From contig DJXW01000023.1 of the NCBI GenBank assembly GCA_002449845.1, forward strand, positions 1 to 63,099: DNA of 63,099 nt. Reading direction: 5' to 3'. Numbering within the stretch: position 1 is the first letter of the stretch; every line of letters starts with the position of its first letter. Positions 23,865 to 31,828 of the stretch are shown here, in pieces. The position numbers and the translations under genes are program-made. A model generated the notes under the pieces. The model searched no databases, was not told the origin of the DNA, and saw only the letters and a program-made list of their open reading frames with translations. This DNA comes from Prevotella sp. UBA6994 (GTDB lineage: Bacteria > Bacteroidota > Bacteroidia > Bacteroidales > Bacteroidaceae).

Positions 23865-24980
23865 TTATTTTGCTCCCTTTTTTCTGTTACACTCCTTACA
23901 CAGCATTTGGCAGTTCTCGGCTGTTGTTACGCCACCCTCTGCCCATGGCGTTATGTGGTCGCCCTCCATTTCTTCCAATTCAAAGTGCTTTCCGCAATGG
24001 GTGCAGATGCCATGTTGCCGCTCGTATGCTTCACGTTTCTGCTTCTTGTCGAAAGTACGGAAAGAGAGGTCGCGTAAGTCACCACTCAGCACATAACTGT
24101 AAATACCTGACTTTTTCATTATCTCGTCGTCTTCCATCAAGTCGTGTATGCGCTGTTCCAGTTCTGCGGTGTCATAAATCTTTTCGTGGTAATTGTCATA
24201 GAGCAAGCCCCAATCCAAGCCTTTCATTTCCTTGCGATACTTGATGAACGTAGAGCGTACCCAAGTGACGATTGCCGAGAAGTAAGCCCATAGTTGGTTG
24301 GCATTGACATCTTCCTTATGTTTCGACATATATTCGCTAACCTCTTTGATTCCTTCACGCCTTGCAGCCCACTGAAAAACAGTGTGCAAATATGCTTGTT
24401 CACGTGCTACGCCATTTAGCAAGTCTGCTGCCATCTTGTAGGCTGGGCATCCGTCTTTTGAGAAATGCCGACGTGCATCTGTTACGAAAGGCCCGACATA
24501 GACAGCATTTAGGAGTTCTTGGTCAAGCAGTCTTTCCCCTGCAATATTGATAACCCGGAACCAGTCAAGTTTCTCTTTGTCTGTTCCTTTACAGAAGTAA
24601 ACCGTCAATTCGTAGTTCAAAAACTTTTGCTGCTCGTCTGGTGTTAGCGAACTAAAATAAAGGATGCCACGGTCTGGGTCTTCGATGTTAAATTCATGTG
24701 TAAAGTATTCGCAAATTGAAAGAGTGCGTTGCTGACCATCAATCATTTCAAACTGATCGTCGTTTACCACACTCCAATACATGATGTTAAGCGGAAAGCT
24801 TTTCAAAATAGTATTCACGACTGCTTGCTTTTGCTTTGTATCATATCTGAACTCTCTTTGATATGGAGGGCGAATGTCAAGGCGTCCACCATATCCACGC
24901 ACGCCGTTGTCTGGGTCATTCGTGTAACCAGCCACAAGGTCACGAACCGTAATCGTCTGCTGCTTAATATCCATCGTCAT
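23865..24980 (-). CDS. DUF262-HNH endonuclease (GmrSD-like)
   Basis: The product is 371 residues. Residues about 1-150 are a DUF262/ParB-like NTPase domain with YQREFRYD (40-47) and the signature IDGQQRTLS (80-88). Residues 326-371 are a zinc-bound HNH nuclease: CTHC, then EGDHITPWAEGG, then MLCKECN, with D341-H342 as the catalytic core. Such single-chain GmrS/GmrD arrangements cut modified or foreign DNA in type IV-like restriction. The start overlaps the stop of the TOPRIM-like gene by 4 bases (ATGA at 24977-24980). With the methylase and AAA genes upstream it forms a defence cluster. Confidence 0.85.
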   Translation of the reverse strand: MTMDIKQQTITVRDLVAGYTNDPDNGVRGYGGRLDIRPPYQREFRYDTKQKQAVVNTILKSFPLNIMYWSVVNDDQFEMIDGQQRTLSICEYFTHEFNIEDPDRGILYFSSLTPDEQQKFLNYELTVYFCKGTDKEKLDWFRVINIAGERLLDQELLNAVYVGPFVTDARRHFSKDGCPAYKMAADLLNGVAREQAYLHTVFQWAARREGIKEVSEYMSKHKEDVNANQLWAYFSAIVTWVRSTFIKYRKEMKGLDWGLLYDNYHEKIYDTAELEQRIHDLMEDDEIMKKSGIYSYVLSGDLRDLSFRTFDKKQKREAYERQHGICTHCGKHFELEEMEGDHITPWAEGGVTTAENCQMLCKECNRKKGAK

Positions 24981-25627
24981 TCTATTTTGTCAAGTTGCTC
25001 AACGAATTTCGTAAAGCCATAGTTATGCACAGAGCACTCCTTGATGTCCTTTGGCTTCTTCTTTTGTTTCAGTATATAGTCGTATGCTCCCTTGGCACCG
25101 TCGCTATTTTTGTTGTCTGCGTCAATAAACGAATCTTTCCCTTTGATGCTCTTATTAACAATGTTGACACATCGGTTTGTGTTTTGACAATCCTTTTTAT
25201 TCGTATCGACAAATGGTATCAGCCAACACTCTATCTCATCAATACAGATAGCAAATATCAGTCTGCTCTTGTCAAAGTCTTCTGGCAGACGATTGCTAAG
25301 ATTGTCGCAGACCTCTTGCCAAAAGGCTCCCATGTCTGTCAAATCATGCTTTACACCATACTCTTCACATACATCGGTATCAATCTGCACTACGATATAT
25401 TCAAAGTCTTCCTTCAGGGCTTCAACTATCAGTTTTTTCTCTTTATCCTCAAGATATTTCATCACTAAGCCCCAGCCACCAGGACCGTCCTGTTTGCCGT
25501 CCTTGGTTTGTTTGGGATTTAATGGTAATACCCACAGGTCTTGATCTTTCAAATATCTGGTGATAATATGACGAAGCACCCAGAAGTCAGAAACGCCCTC
25601 GCTTACAATGCCTATCTTTTTGCTCAT
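24977..25627 (-). CDS. TOPRIM-like protein, partner of the AAA ATPase
   Basis: The product is 216 residues. The start (KKIGIVSEGVSDFWVLRHII) has the strand-E-G-x-S-D pattern of a TOPRIM first motif. A second strand ends in the D-x-D pair (YIVVQIDTDV, about residues 79-88) and a later strand reads FAICIDEIECWL. That order (E, then D-x-D) is what TOPRIM nucleases use to bind metal. It starts 5 bases after the ATPase stop and overlaps the DUF262-HNH gene. The combination resembles RloA/RloB or split OLD-type systems; a DUF4276-like family is another possibility. Role as nuclease is inferred. Confidence 0.65.
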   Translation of the reverse strand: MSKKIGIVSEGVSDFWVLRHIITRYLKDQDLWVLPLNPKQTKDGKQDGPGGWGLVMKYLEDKEKKLIVEALKEDFEYIVVQIDTDVCEEYGVKHDLTDMGAFWQEVCDNLSNRLPEDFDKSRLIFAICIDEIECWLIPFVDTNKKDCQNTNRCVNIVNKSIKGKDSFIDADNKNSDGAKGAYDYILKQKKKPKDIKECSVHNYGFTKFVEQLDKIE

Positions 25628-25632
25628 AGTAG

Positions 25633-26706
25633 TTAGAAATTATCGGGTAGTGCGCCAATTAAACCAGACATCCACAACTCAGAAAGCGACATCTTCCTGT
25701 CCTCACGATACTTCACACGCTCAATTTTAGTATGCCCATCAATGTCACGGCGACAGACAAATAGGCGGACTTCATCATCTGACAAATCCATACCGTCAAG
25801 CACAAATGGATTGTGAGTTGTCAAGATGACTTGTTTATCATTCTCCTTAGTTGTTTTTACCAGATATTTAGTCAGACTTTGGCAAAGACCTGGATTAAAC
25901 GAAGTCTCAATATTATCAACTGCAAAGAACTGAGGAGTATCTTTACTATTGAACAGAGTCAAAAAAAACAGCAAATAAAGGAATCCTTCATTCGTGCTTC
26001 TTTGGTCGAAACTATGAAGAGACTCTTTCAAATATTTATCACCGATGGAGAGTTTATACTCATTCGTTAATAGTCCGTCGGGAATGTTAAAGCCATCGAA
26101 CCAGTCGAGCATCTTCAATCCCTCGTTGATGTTTAAAAACAAATCCCTGTAATCTTCATTGGTACTGATGCTTTTAAGATATTGCATGAGACCTTCCCCA
26201 CGAATACCAAGGGGGTAGATTGGTGAGTCTTTTACTTCGCGTAAAAAATTCTCAACAGGACGGAAGGAAAGAAAAGAAGCAAACTCTTCTATAACAGCCA
26301 CGACTTGATACATACCATACTTAGTCTCTTTTCCATCCGTTGACAAAGTAGAAGCTATTTCAACAAAATTCTTCCATGTCTTCGTCTTCTCTTGCTGGAA
26401 CAGGTTGAAGTTGATACTGTATAATTGATTATCAAATCCATTGATGTCAAAATAGATATGGTTGTCATTTTGCTCTATATCATCAAATGCATTTGTCATG
26501 AAAGTCGGTTCAGTTACCCGAATGTTCCTGTTTAATAAAAATTCGGTGTCAAGTTTGTTTTGGTGAGCAGCTGAAGCCATAGTGATTGCCTCCAATATGT
26601 TTGACTTACCGCTACCATTTGTTCCAATAATAACATTGAAACGACCTAAGTCAAGTGTTAAATCGACAATGGACTTATAATTTCTGATTCTTATGTTCTC
26701 TACCAT
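25633..26706 (-). CDS. AAA/ABC-type ATPase (AAA_15/21, OLD/RloA-like)
   Basis: The product is 357 residues. It has Walker A GTNGSGKSN (about residues 29-37), an ABC-class Walker B with unusual spacing of acids (FFAVDNIETSFNP, about 262-274; the usual second acid is replaced by N followed by I-E), and an H-switch strand VILTTHNPF. It lacks the long coiled coil of SMC proteins, fitting the short OLD/RloA type. It heads the minus-strand unit with the TOPRIM-like, DUF262-HNH and RAMA-like genes and has its own -7 box. It probably senses DNA ends or replication structures and licenses the nuclease partners; this is inferred. Confidence 0.8.
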   Translation of the reverse strand: MVENIRIRNYKSIVDLTLDLGRFNVIIGTNGSGKSNILEAITMASAAHQNKLDTEFLLNRNIRVTEPTFMTNAFDDIEQNDNHIYFDINGFDNQLYSINFNLFQQEKTKTWKNFVEIASTLSTDGKETKYGMYQVVAVIEEFASFLSFRPVENFLREVKDSPIYPLGIRGEGLMQYLKSISTNEDYRDLFLNINEGLKMLDWFDGFNIPDGLLTNEYKLSIGDKYLKESLHSFDQRSTNEGFLYLLFFLTLFNSKDTPQFFAVDNIETSFNPGLCQSLTKYLVKTTKENDKQVILTTHNPFVLDGMDLSDDEVRLFVCRRDIDGHTKIERVKYREDRKMSLSELWMSGLIGALPDNF

Positions 26707-26722
26707 AGTTGAAAGCTTTCTG

Positions 26723-26730
26723 CAAAGATA
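26723..26730 (-). promoter_or_regulatory. -7 box for the AAA/TOPRIM/HNH operon
   Basis: TATCTTTG on the minus strand, 17 bases before the ATPase start, in the 57-base gap after the methylase gene. Confidence 0.55.
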
Positions 26731-26763
26731 ATGAATTATTTGAATAAAAGTTTTATTTGAACT

Positions 26764-27852
26764 TTATTTCTTTATTTTACGGATAAGGATTCTTGGATAG
26801 GTTTGGATGTAAATCTTTCCATCTACTTTATAATAAGTCTTTCCTAATGGTGGTGTCTGAACTTCAAGCACAGCACCATCATTTAGTTTTGTCACTCTAC
26901 TTTCCTTACCGTTCCTGTCCACCTGTATTTGCTCGCCATAGGTTTTGCTCGCCATTCCAAACCAAGTTTTAGTAATACCTAATATATCAAATTGGTCGGG
27001 ATTGTATTTGTCAAGGAAAGTAACGGGTACACCCATTACGCCATCATAATCACAAGGAATATCTTCTGTTTTATCAATGTTAATAGCATCAAAATTGTCA
27101 AATGTAGGATATTCTTCGGGTGAATAATGCTTATACAATATAATATCTTCGTGTCGCTCCTTATAGTCAAGATTTGTAAACCATCTTACACCTTTGACAC
27201 GAATATACTTCCGTCCGCTTTCATCTATACCACAACCAGCTGCATTTAATTCATAATCGTCTGGCACCCAAAACTTTCGGTCTCCGCTATGGATGCTTGC
27301 ACCCATCCAAACTTTTTTTTCTTTAATAAGTGGAAAAATCTCCTTTGTAGTATTTGAATTCACATTTCCAATTATCAAGAACTTCTTATCATATTCTATC
27401 AATTGCGCCACATATTCACGGAATAACGAGAATGGTGGATTAGTAACCACAATATCTGCCTGTTTCAAAAGTTCGATGCACTCACGACTACGGAAGTCGC
27501 CATCACCCTTTAGCGGATGGATACCAATTTCTTCTGGGTCGGGAATGTTATTGCCATTCTTATCACCCTCATATATCAGATAGACAGCTTTTTCGGATTG
27601 GTGTTGACTAAAGAGGTCTGCATCTTGATTTTTGTAACAAGTCGTGATAAGCCGTTTTAATCCCAAGAATTCAAAGTTATAGGCAAAATATGTGAAGAAA
27701 TTGCTGATACGCGGATCATCGCAGTTACAAAGTACTGTCTTACCACGGAAATGCTCCCGATAATGTCTTAGTTCATTGTTAATGTCTTCCAGTTGCGTAT
27801 AGAATTCATCCTTCTTTGCCTCTTTAGCTGCATTCAGATTCTTGTTTGCCAT
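26764..27852 (-). CDS. EcoRI-type adenine-specific DNA methyltransferase
   Basis: The product is 362 residues. The N terminus KNLNAAKEAKKDEFYTQLED and the motif LCNCDDPRISNFFTYF (about residues 41-56) are typical of the EcoRI-type adenine methylase family, which binds S-adenosylmethionine with a diverged first motif. The catalytic tetrapeptide NPPF is at 138-141 (IVVTNPPFSLF). It should methylate adenine in a specific DNA site and protect host DNA from a partner nuclease. No EcoRI-like nuclease is adjacent; the nearest candidates are the AAA/TOPRIM/HNH proteins downstream. The promoter is separate, which would let methylation be established before the nuclease genes are expressed. Confidence 0.85.
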   Translation of the reverse strand: MANKNLNAAKEAKKDEFYTQLEDINNELRHYREHFRGKTVLCNCDDPRISNFFTYFAYNFEFLGLKRLITTCYKNQDADLFSQHQSEKAVYLIYEGDKNGNNIPDPEEIGIHPLKGDGDFRSRECIELLKQADIVVTNPPFSLFREYVAQLIEYDKKFLIIGNVNSNTTKEIFPLIKEKKVWMGASIHSGDRKFWVPDDYELNAAGCGIDESGRKYIRVKGVRWFTNLDYKERHEDIILYKHYSPEEYPTFDNFDAINIDKTEDIPCDYDGVMGVPVTFLDKYNPDQFDILGITKTWFGMASKTYGEQIQVDRNGKESRVTKLNDGAVLEVQTPPLGKTYYKVDGKIYIQTYPRILIRKIKK

Positions 27853-27885
27853 ACTTGTACGCTTTCGGTTTTCAATTAATTGCTA

Positions 27886-27893
27886 CAAATTTA
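27886..27893 (-). promoter_or_regulatory. -7 box for the methyltransferase gene
   Basis: TAAATTTG on the minus strand, 34 bases upstream of the start. Confidence 0.45.
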
Positions 27894-28074
27894 CTCAATT
27901 TTATCAAGTATTGAGCGAAAATCGTACAAAAATGCTAATTTTTAATAGTTTTAGCTTGAAAAGTATCATTACTGGTACATCGTTTCAGAAAACAACAAGC
28001 TTCCAAAGTAATCTTGCAGCAAAGGGGATTAGAGTTAATTGCAACAAGTCCAAAATACTCCTCTCGGCCAAAGG

Positions 28075-28212
28075 ATGTTCAACGGGAAATTTCAAGGTTT
28101 TAACTCGGAAATAACCGTTTACTACAATAGAAAATCTAAGGATGTCTATAAAGTTGAGACGGTTATTGAATCAAGGAAAAAAGAATTTATTCAAGGTATA
28201 CTCAACAAATGA
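28075..28212 (+). pseudogene. Unidentified 45-codon coding remnant in the 27.9-28.4 kb gap
   Basis: The frame from 28075 (MFNGKFQGFNSEITVYY, then YKVETVIESRKKEFIQGI) has coding-like composition and ends in an ATGA overlap with a further 17-codon frame (MNYNKYLSWANNF). Neither has a signal or domain I recognise, and the frames upstream are broken. It is probably the end of a decayed gene. The rest of 27894-28415 shows nothing else I can support. Confidence 0.25.
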
Positions 28213-28415
28213 ATTATAATAAATACCTTTCATGGGCAAATAACTTTAGAAAATACGAATGTTAGGAACAATGTATATTATCTTCCATGGGTTCTGGATT
28301 ATTACAAGTACGGTTGCATTCCTGTGGGTATGGAAGAATTGAGAGTGTCCTGAATCAAGCTATTATGGCGCTTCAAAGCAGACAGTGTGAGAAGATAAAG
28401 ACTGCCATCATATCA

Positions 28416-28916
28416 TTACAGTGTCTCTATCTCATCTCGCCCCAATCCAGTAATCTTGCAAATCTCCTCTATGTCGTAACCCCGACGCTTCATCCGTTCG
28501 GCAGTCTGGACGAGGCTCTTGTGGGCTGCGGACTCAGAAATGACCACCTCGTTGTGTTCCCAAGTGTCCCAGTCAGTTTCGAAGAGATAGCGGCATACTT
28601 GCTCGCGAAGGGGCGGCAAATCCTCCTGGATAACTTTCCATACTGCATCGGGGTCTATCTGATAATAGTCGTGTACCAGCACATGGCGCATCTTGGCTAT
28701 AAACTCCCAGGGAGTCTCGGCGTGTTCACGGCAGAATGCGCGTGTGAGCTTATAGGCTGCTTCGCCGATAATCTCAATGCTCTTCACTATGCCGTAGTAT
28801 CTCAGATTGTCGGCATCAAGTTCATCCCTCGACTTGAAGTCCGTGTTGCCGAGGATACGGTCTATTGCCTCAACAATATGTTCCAGACGGTCGCGGTCTC
28901 TAACGAGTTCTCTCAT
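28416..28916 (-). CDS. hepT: HepT-like HEPN toxin with C-terminal extension
   Basis: The product is 166 residues. The active-site motif R-x4-H-x-Y appears as MRHVLVHDYY (about residues 77-86), typical of HepT (DUF86) RNases, with the helical YYGIVKSIEIIGEAAYKLTR before it. The family usually ends near residue 115-130. Here about 40 extra residues follow, ending AERMKRRGYDIEEICKITGL, a short helical motif of the type seen at the C termini of Rpn/PD-(D/E)xK transposase-family proteins. It overlaps the nucleotidyltransferase gene by 17 bases. HepT is neutralised by di- or tri-AMPylation by MntA. Whether the extension changes this is unknown. Confidence 0.85.
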   Translation of the reverse strand: MRELVRDRDRLEHIVEAIDRILGNTDFKSRDELDADNLRYYGIVKSIEIIGEAAYKLTRAFCREHAETPWEFIAKMRHVLVHDYYQIDPDAVWKVIQEDLPPLREQVCRYLFETDWDTWEHNEVVISESAAHKSLVQTAERMKRRGYDIEEICKITGLGRDEIETL

Positions 28917-29196
28917 AAATCAGCTTTTTGTCTTGGTCCACACTTTCTCTCACTCTCGGTCGAAGCATCTTTTCGGGCACGATGTCAACGGGACGGTCGA
29001 GAATCTTCTCTAACTCACAAATCATTGCTGCATGTTTCAGCAGACTTACGCCTCCCTCGTCAAATTGCACAAGGATGTCAACATCGCTCAACGGCGACTC
29101 ATCGCCCCGGGCGTAGGATCCGAACAACCATGCACGCTGGATAGGCTGAGTCTTGAAGTAGTCGGCTATTGTCTGCTGCATCATCTGGGTACTCAT
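28900..29196 (-). CDS. mntA: MntA-like minimal nucleotidyltransferase antitoxin
   Basis: The product is 98 residues. It has the nucleotidyltransferase motif GSYARGDESPLSDVDILV (about residues 26-43), i.e. G-S-x10-D-x-D, which marks an active enzyme. It is paired with a HepT-type HEPN protein whose gene begins inside its 3' end. In characterised pairs, MntA transfers AMP to the tyrosine of the HepT motif and so blocks the toxin. A -7 box lies 27 bases upstream. Confidence 0.85.
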   Translation of the reverse strand: MSTQMMQQTIADYFKTQPIQRAWLFGSYARGDESPLSDVDILVQFDEGGVSLLKHAAMICELEKILDRPVDIVPEKMLRPRVRESVDQDKKLIYERTR

Positions 29197-29222
29197 AAGG
29201 GTCTCGTTTTAGAATCTGGTGA

Positions 29223-29230
29223 CAAAGTTA
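29223..29230 (-). promoter_or_regulatory. -7 box for the mntA-hepT operon
   Basis: TAACTTTG on the minus strand, 27 bases before the mntA start. Confidence 0.55.
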
Positions 29231-29279
29231 CAACTTTTTTCGGAAAGTTGATGCGCTTTGCCGTTAAAAGTAAAAAAAC

Positions 29280-29312
29280 GGGCGAAGATGCATCGTTTTG
29301 TCACCTTCGCCC
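29280..29312 (-). terminator. Terminator after the NTF2-like gene
   Basis: GGGCGAAG/CTTCGCCC stem of 8 bases followed on the minus strand by a T-run. It ends the transcript of 29331-29834 just before the mntA promoter. Confidence 0.6.
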
Positions 29313-29330
29313 CAGCTATTTTTTTGTTTG

Positions 29331-29834
29331 CTATTCCACTCTTATCCAGCGTCCGCTGCGCTTCACCAATCGCATGGTGTCGCTGAGCGTCCATGTGCCA
29401 TAGCTGCCCCAGATGGTGGCGGTGATGACCGAAGTAAATGAAACGCTGGCAGAACCGTCGCTGTTTGAGGTCACCACGACATCGCGCTTCTCTATCTTGT
29501 GATACTTCATCGAACCACTCGCCACCTCTTCTAGCCACTCGCGCTTGGTCTGCGTCATGCCTGTGATGTGGCGCAGGATGATGCCGTCGTCCATCATAGC
29601 TCCCAGCCGCACGGTGTCTGCCGCAATCATCGCGGCGTTCCAGTCGTCTAGGAATTGCTCTATCTCCTGTTTTATCCTATCCATGCTTGTTCCCTTTTCG
29701 CTGAATGTCACACTCTCAATCTCGCTTACGGCAAACTGCCGCTCCGAGCCGTCCTTCATCCACACACGCATGGTCTGCGCCTCACAGGCACTGACGAGCA
29801 GCATGCAGCATATCTTGGAAAGCAGCTTCTCCAT
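29331..29834 (-). CDS. Secreted NTF2-like (SnoaL/DUF4440-type) protein
   Basis: The product is 167 residues with an N-terminal signal (MEKLLSKICCMLLVSACEA). A short segment RVWMKDGSERQFAVSEIESVTFS (residues 23-45) resembles a sorting or repeat fragment common in Prevotella surface proteins. Residues about 50-167 are a cone-shaped NTF2-like fold (EQFLDDWNAAMIAADTVRL, then GWTLSDTMRLVKRSG-type ending). Such domains bind small ligands or act as enzymes; the active site cannot be read here. Possible lipoprotein if the Cys at 17 is lipidated. It follows a remnant of an aldo/keto reductase gene. Confidence 0.6.
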   Translation of the reverse strand: MEKLLSKICCMLLVSACEAQTMRVWMKDGSERQFAVSEIESVTFSEKGTSMDRIKQEIEQFLDDWNAAMIAADTVRLGAMMDDGIILRHITGMTQTKREWLEEVASGSMKYHKIEKRDVVVTSNSDGSASVSFTSVITATIWGSYGTWTLSDTMRLVKRSGRWIRVE

Positions 29835-29835
29835 A

Positions 29836-30141
29836 TCAATACGATGCGAAACGGTGATTACACTCCAGGGCGTTGATGTGTTGCATCTCGTCGGGAGTCA
29901 GCTCGAAGTCGAAGATGTCGTAGTCCTCGGCAATGTGTGCGGCGTTGGAGGAGCCAGGAATGGCGATGGTGCCGCATTGCAGGTGCCAGCGGAGCAACAC
30001 CTGATAGGCAGACTTGTTGTGAGCCTGGGCGATGCTGGTGATCACCTCGTGCTCGGAGAGGGGTTTGATGCCCGTGCCGCGACCGCCCAAGGGGAACCAT
30101 GCTTCGAGGATGGTGCCCATCTTGGCGATATGCGCTTTCAC
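29836..30141 (-). pseudogene. C-terminal remnant of an aldo/keto reductase
   Basis: The 101 codons read AHIAKMGTILEAWFPLGG, GIKPLSEHEVITSIAQAH, QVLLRWHLQCGTIAIPGS, then LTPDEMQHINAL, the normal last third of an aldo/keto reductase with the NADPH-binding IPGS loop. The N-terminal barrel with the catalytic D-Y-K-H residues is missing. Upstream DNA gives only a short unrelated frame. It is a deletion remnant, not a functional enzyme. Confidence 0.8.
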
Positions 30142-30178
30142 GCTGCGACTCTGATTTCTTCATCATTTACACCTTTTA

Positions 30179-30730
30179 TTATTCTAAACTCTTGATAAAC
30201 TTTGCAGGATTGCCACCCACTATTGTATTGGGTGCTACATCCTTGGTGACGATGGCTCCTGCAGCCACCACGGCATTCTCGCCGACGGTCACGCCCGGCA
30301 AGATGATAGCCCCCACGCCAATCCATGCGTTGCGGCAGATGTGTACGGGCTTGCAGCGAAGCACCATGCGATTTGCAAAATCATGATTGTCGGTAACGAT
30401 GCGCACGTTGGGACCAATCATCACACCATCGTCGATAGTGATGCCGCCAGCCGCCATGCACGTCAGCGAGTGGTTCACGAACACGCCCTTGCCAATCTTC
30501 ATCTGACAGGCGAAGTCAATCTGAATCGGCGGCATCAGATAACTTGTCTTGTCGAGGCTACCTCCAAAAAGTTCCTCTTCCAACGGACGAATCAGCTCTG
30601 GCTGTGGAGCCGTCGTGTTGATTTTAAAACAAATGTTAGCGCAGTCGGTCATGTGCTTGATAGCCTCTGCATACTCGGGTGTTGCCATATCGACATCAGC
30701 CCCTGAACTTAATTGCTTGAAAATATCCAT
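30179..30730 (-). CDS. Sugar O-acetyltransferase (maltose/galactoside acetyltransferase type)
   Basis: About 183 residues from the ATG at 30730, preceded by a -7 box at 30758-30765. The hexapeptide repeats of a left-handed beta-helix are clear: MTDCANICFKINTTAP, DFACQMKIGKGVFVNHSL, DDGVMIGPNVRIVTDNHD, and the coenzyme-A region GAIILPGVTVGENAVVAAGAIVTKDV. The histidine in TDNH is the likely catalytic residue. It should transfer acetyl groups from acetyl-CoA to a sugar in the cytosol. Acceptor unknown. It lies beside an AraC-type regulator on the same strand, which may control it. Confidence 0.85.
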   Translation of the reverse strand: MDIFKQLSSGADVDMATPEYAEAIKHMTDCANICFKINTTAPQPELIRPLEEELFGGSLDKTSYLMPPIQIDFACQMKIGKGVFVNHSLTCMAAGGITIDDGVMIGPNVRIVTDNHDFANRMVLRCKPVHICRNAWIGVGAIILPGVTVGENAVVAAGAIVTKDVAPNTIVGGNPAKFIKSLE

Positions 30731-30757
30731 ATTTGCGAAAGTTTTTATTACTGGATG

Positions 30758-30765
30758 CAAAGGTA
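30758..30765 (-). promoter_or_regulatory. -7 box for the acetyltransferase
   Basis: TACCTTTG on the minus strand, 27 bases before the start. Confidence 0.55.
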
Positions 30766-30775
30766 CGACGAAAGA

Positions 30776-30804
30776 GGGAGCAACTTGTTATCCAAATTGC
30801 TCCC
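30776..30804 (-). terminator. Hairpin after the AraC-type regulator
   Basis: GGGAGCAA/TTGCTCCC stem of 8 bases between the regulator and the acetyltransferase promoter, with a weak T-rich tail on the minus strand. Confidence 0.45.
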
Positions 30805-30828
30805 ATACTTTCAAATATTGCAGAAAGT

Positions 30829-31641
30829 TTACTTTTGACGGTACTCTGAAGGTGATTTGCCTAATAGTTTCTTCACATATCGAGAAAAATGTGAAGCTGT
30901 CTCGAAGTTCATAAGGTCGGCTACCTCCGTCAGCGTCTTAGACTGGTCGTTCAGTAGTGTAACAAGTTCGAATGTGGCATAGAATGTAATCCACTGTGAG
31001 GCAGGCAGCCCCGATACGGAATTGCTGATCTGCGAGAGGTATTTAGGTGTGATGCAAAGCACATCAGCATAATAAGCCACGTCACGCTGTCGGCGGCAAT
31101 CTTGTTGAACCTGTGAAAGAAAACGGAGGAAGATACGGGCTGCATTATCGGTGGTTTCCATCTGTGACATCTCATCTGAATAGACAGTCCAGAGATCATA
31201 GAGAAATATCTGCATCACGCGCCCGAGAATTTCTTCCTTGAATGGCGAATCAGGCTGTTGGATCCGATGGCAGAACAAGTCGAAGTCTTGATTCATCAGT
31301 CGCAGTGACTGCTCATGAAGATGAAACGACGGATTGATACGTATAAATATAAAACCTTTTGAAGCCCAAACCATTTCCGGATTGAAACGTGAAAGGAAGT
31401 CACCTGAGGCAATCAGGAAGTCTGCTTCAAAATCCTTAGAATAGTTCACCTGTTGGATGGTATTCGACATTTGCCAAATCACCAGATCGTCCTTACGTGA
31501 GACGAATCCTTGCTTTCCATCTGAGAACCGCATTTCTCCATTCCGCACAATGATGTGTACATGATACATACTAATAAACTCAGACGGCATTCGTCTGTCC
31601 CGTATTGTGTTCAAGAGATTACATCCATTTATTCCTACCAT
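30829..31641 (-). CDS. AraC-family transcriptional regulator
   Basis: The product is 270 residues. The C-terminal 100 residues carry the two helix-turn-helix units of the AraC family (TLTEVADLMNFETASHFSRYVKK-type recognition helix, then the ending LGKSPSEYRQK). The N-terminal part is a probable cupin-like sensor domain (HVHIIVRNGEMRFSDG, then KGFIFIRINPSFHLHEQ). It is divergent from the ilv operon, with about 190 bases between the starts. The neighbouring acetyltransferase gene is the nearest downstream target; the effector is unknown. Confidence 0.85.
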   Translation of the reverse strand: MVGINGCNLLNTIRDRRMPSEFISMYHVHIIVRNGEMRFSDGKQGFVSRKDDLVIWQMSNTIQQVNYSKDFEADFLIASGDFLSRFNPEMVWASKGFIFIRINPSFHLHEQSLRLMNQDFDLFCHRIQQPDSPFKEEILGRVMQIFLYDLWTVYSDEMSQMETTDNAARIFLRFLSQVQQDCRRQRDVAYYADVLCITPKYLSQISNSVSGLPASQWITFYATFELVTLLNDQSKTLTEVADLMNFETASHFSRYVKKLLGKSPSEYRQK

Positions 31642-31789
31642 CTGTTATCGTCTTTTCATTTCAGATGCAAAAGTACGATTTTTTCGGCATTTCCTTATAA
31701 ATCGAAACTTTTTTCTTGTTGTATCTTACGGTTTTTTGACGTTTGGTAAAAATAAACGAAATATTGTTGGCTGTTTCGTAAAAACTGAG

Positions 31790-31797
31790 TAACTTTG
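31790..31797 (+). promoter_or_regulatory. -7 box for the ilv operon
   Basis: TAACTTTG, 31 bases before ilvD. No leader peptide, attenuator hairpin or T-box was seen. Confidence 0.6.
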
Positions 31798-31828
31798 CAC
31801 ACCATAAATAAAACAAGGAAAAACAAAG

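Noticed and set aside
24977..26706. Gabija or Septu system
   Set aside because: Gabija has AAA and TOPRIM in one chain plus a UvrD-like helicase, and Septu pairs its ATPase with an HNH protein. Here the ATPase, TOPRIM-like and HNH functions are in three separate genes with a methylase, so neither name fits.
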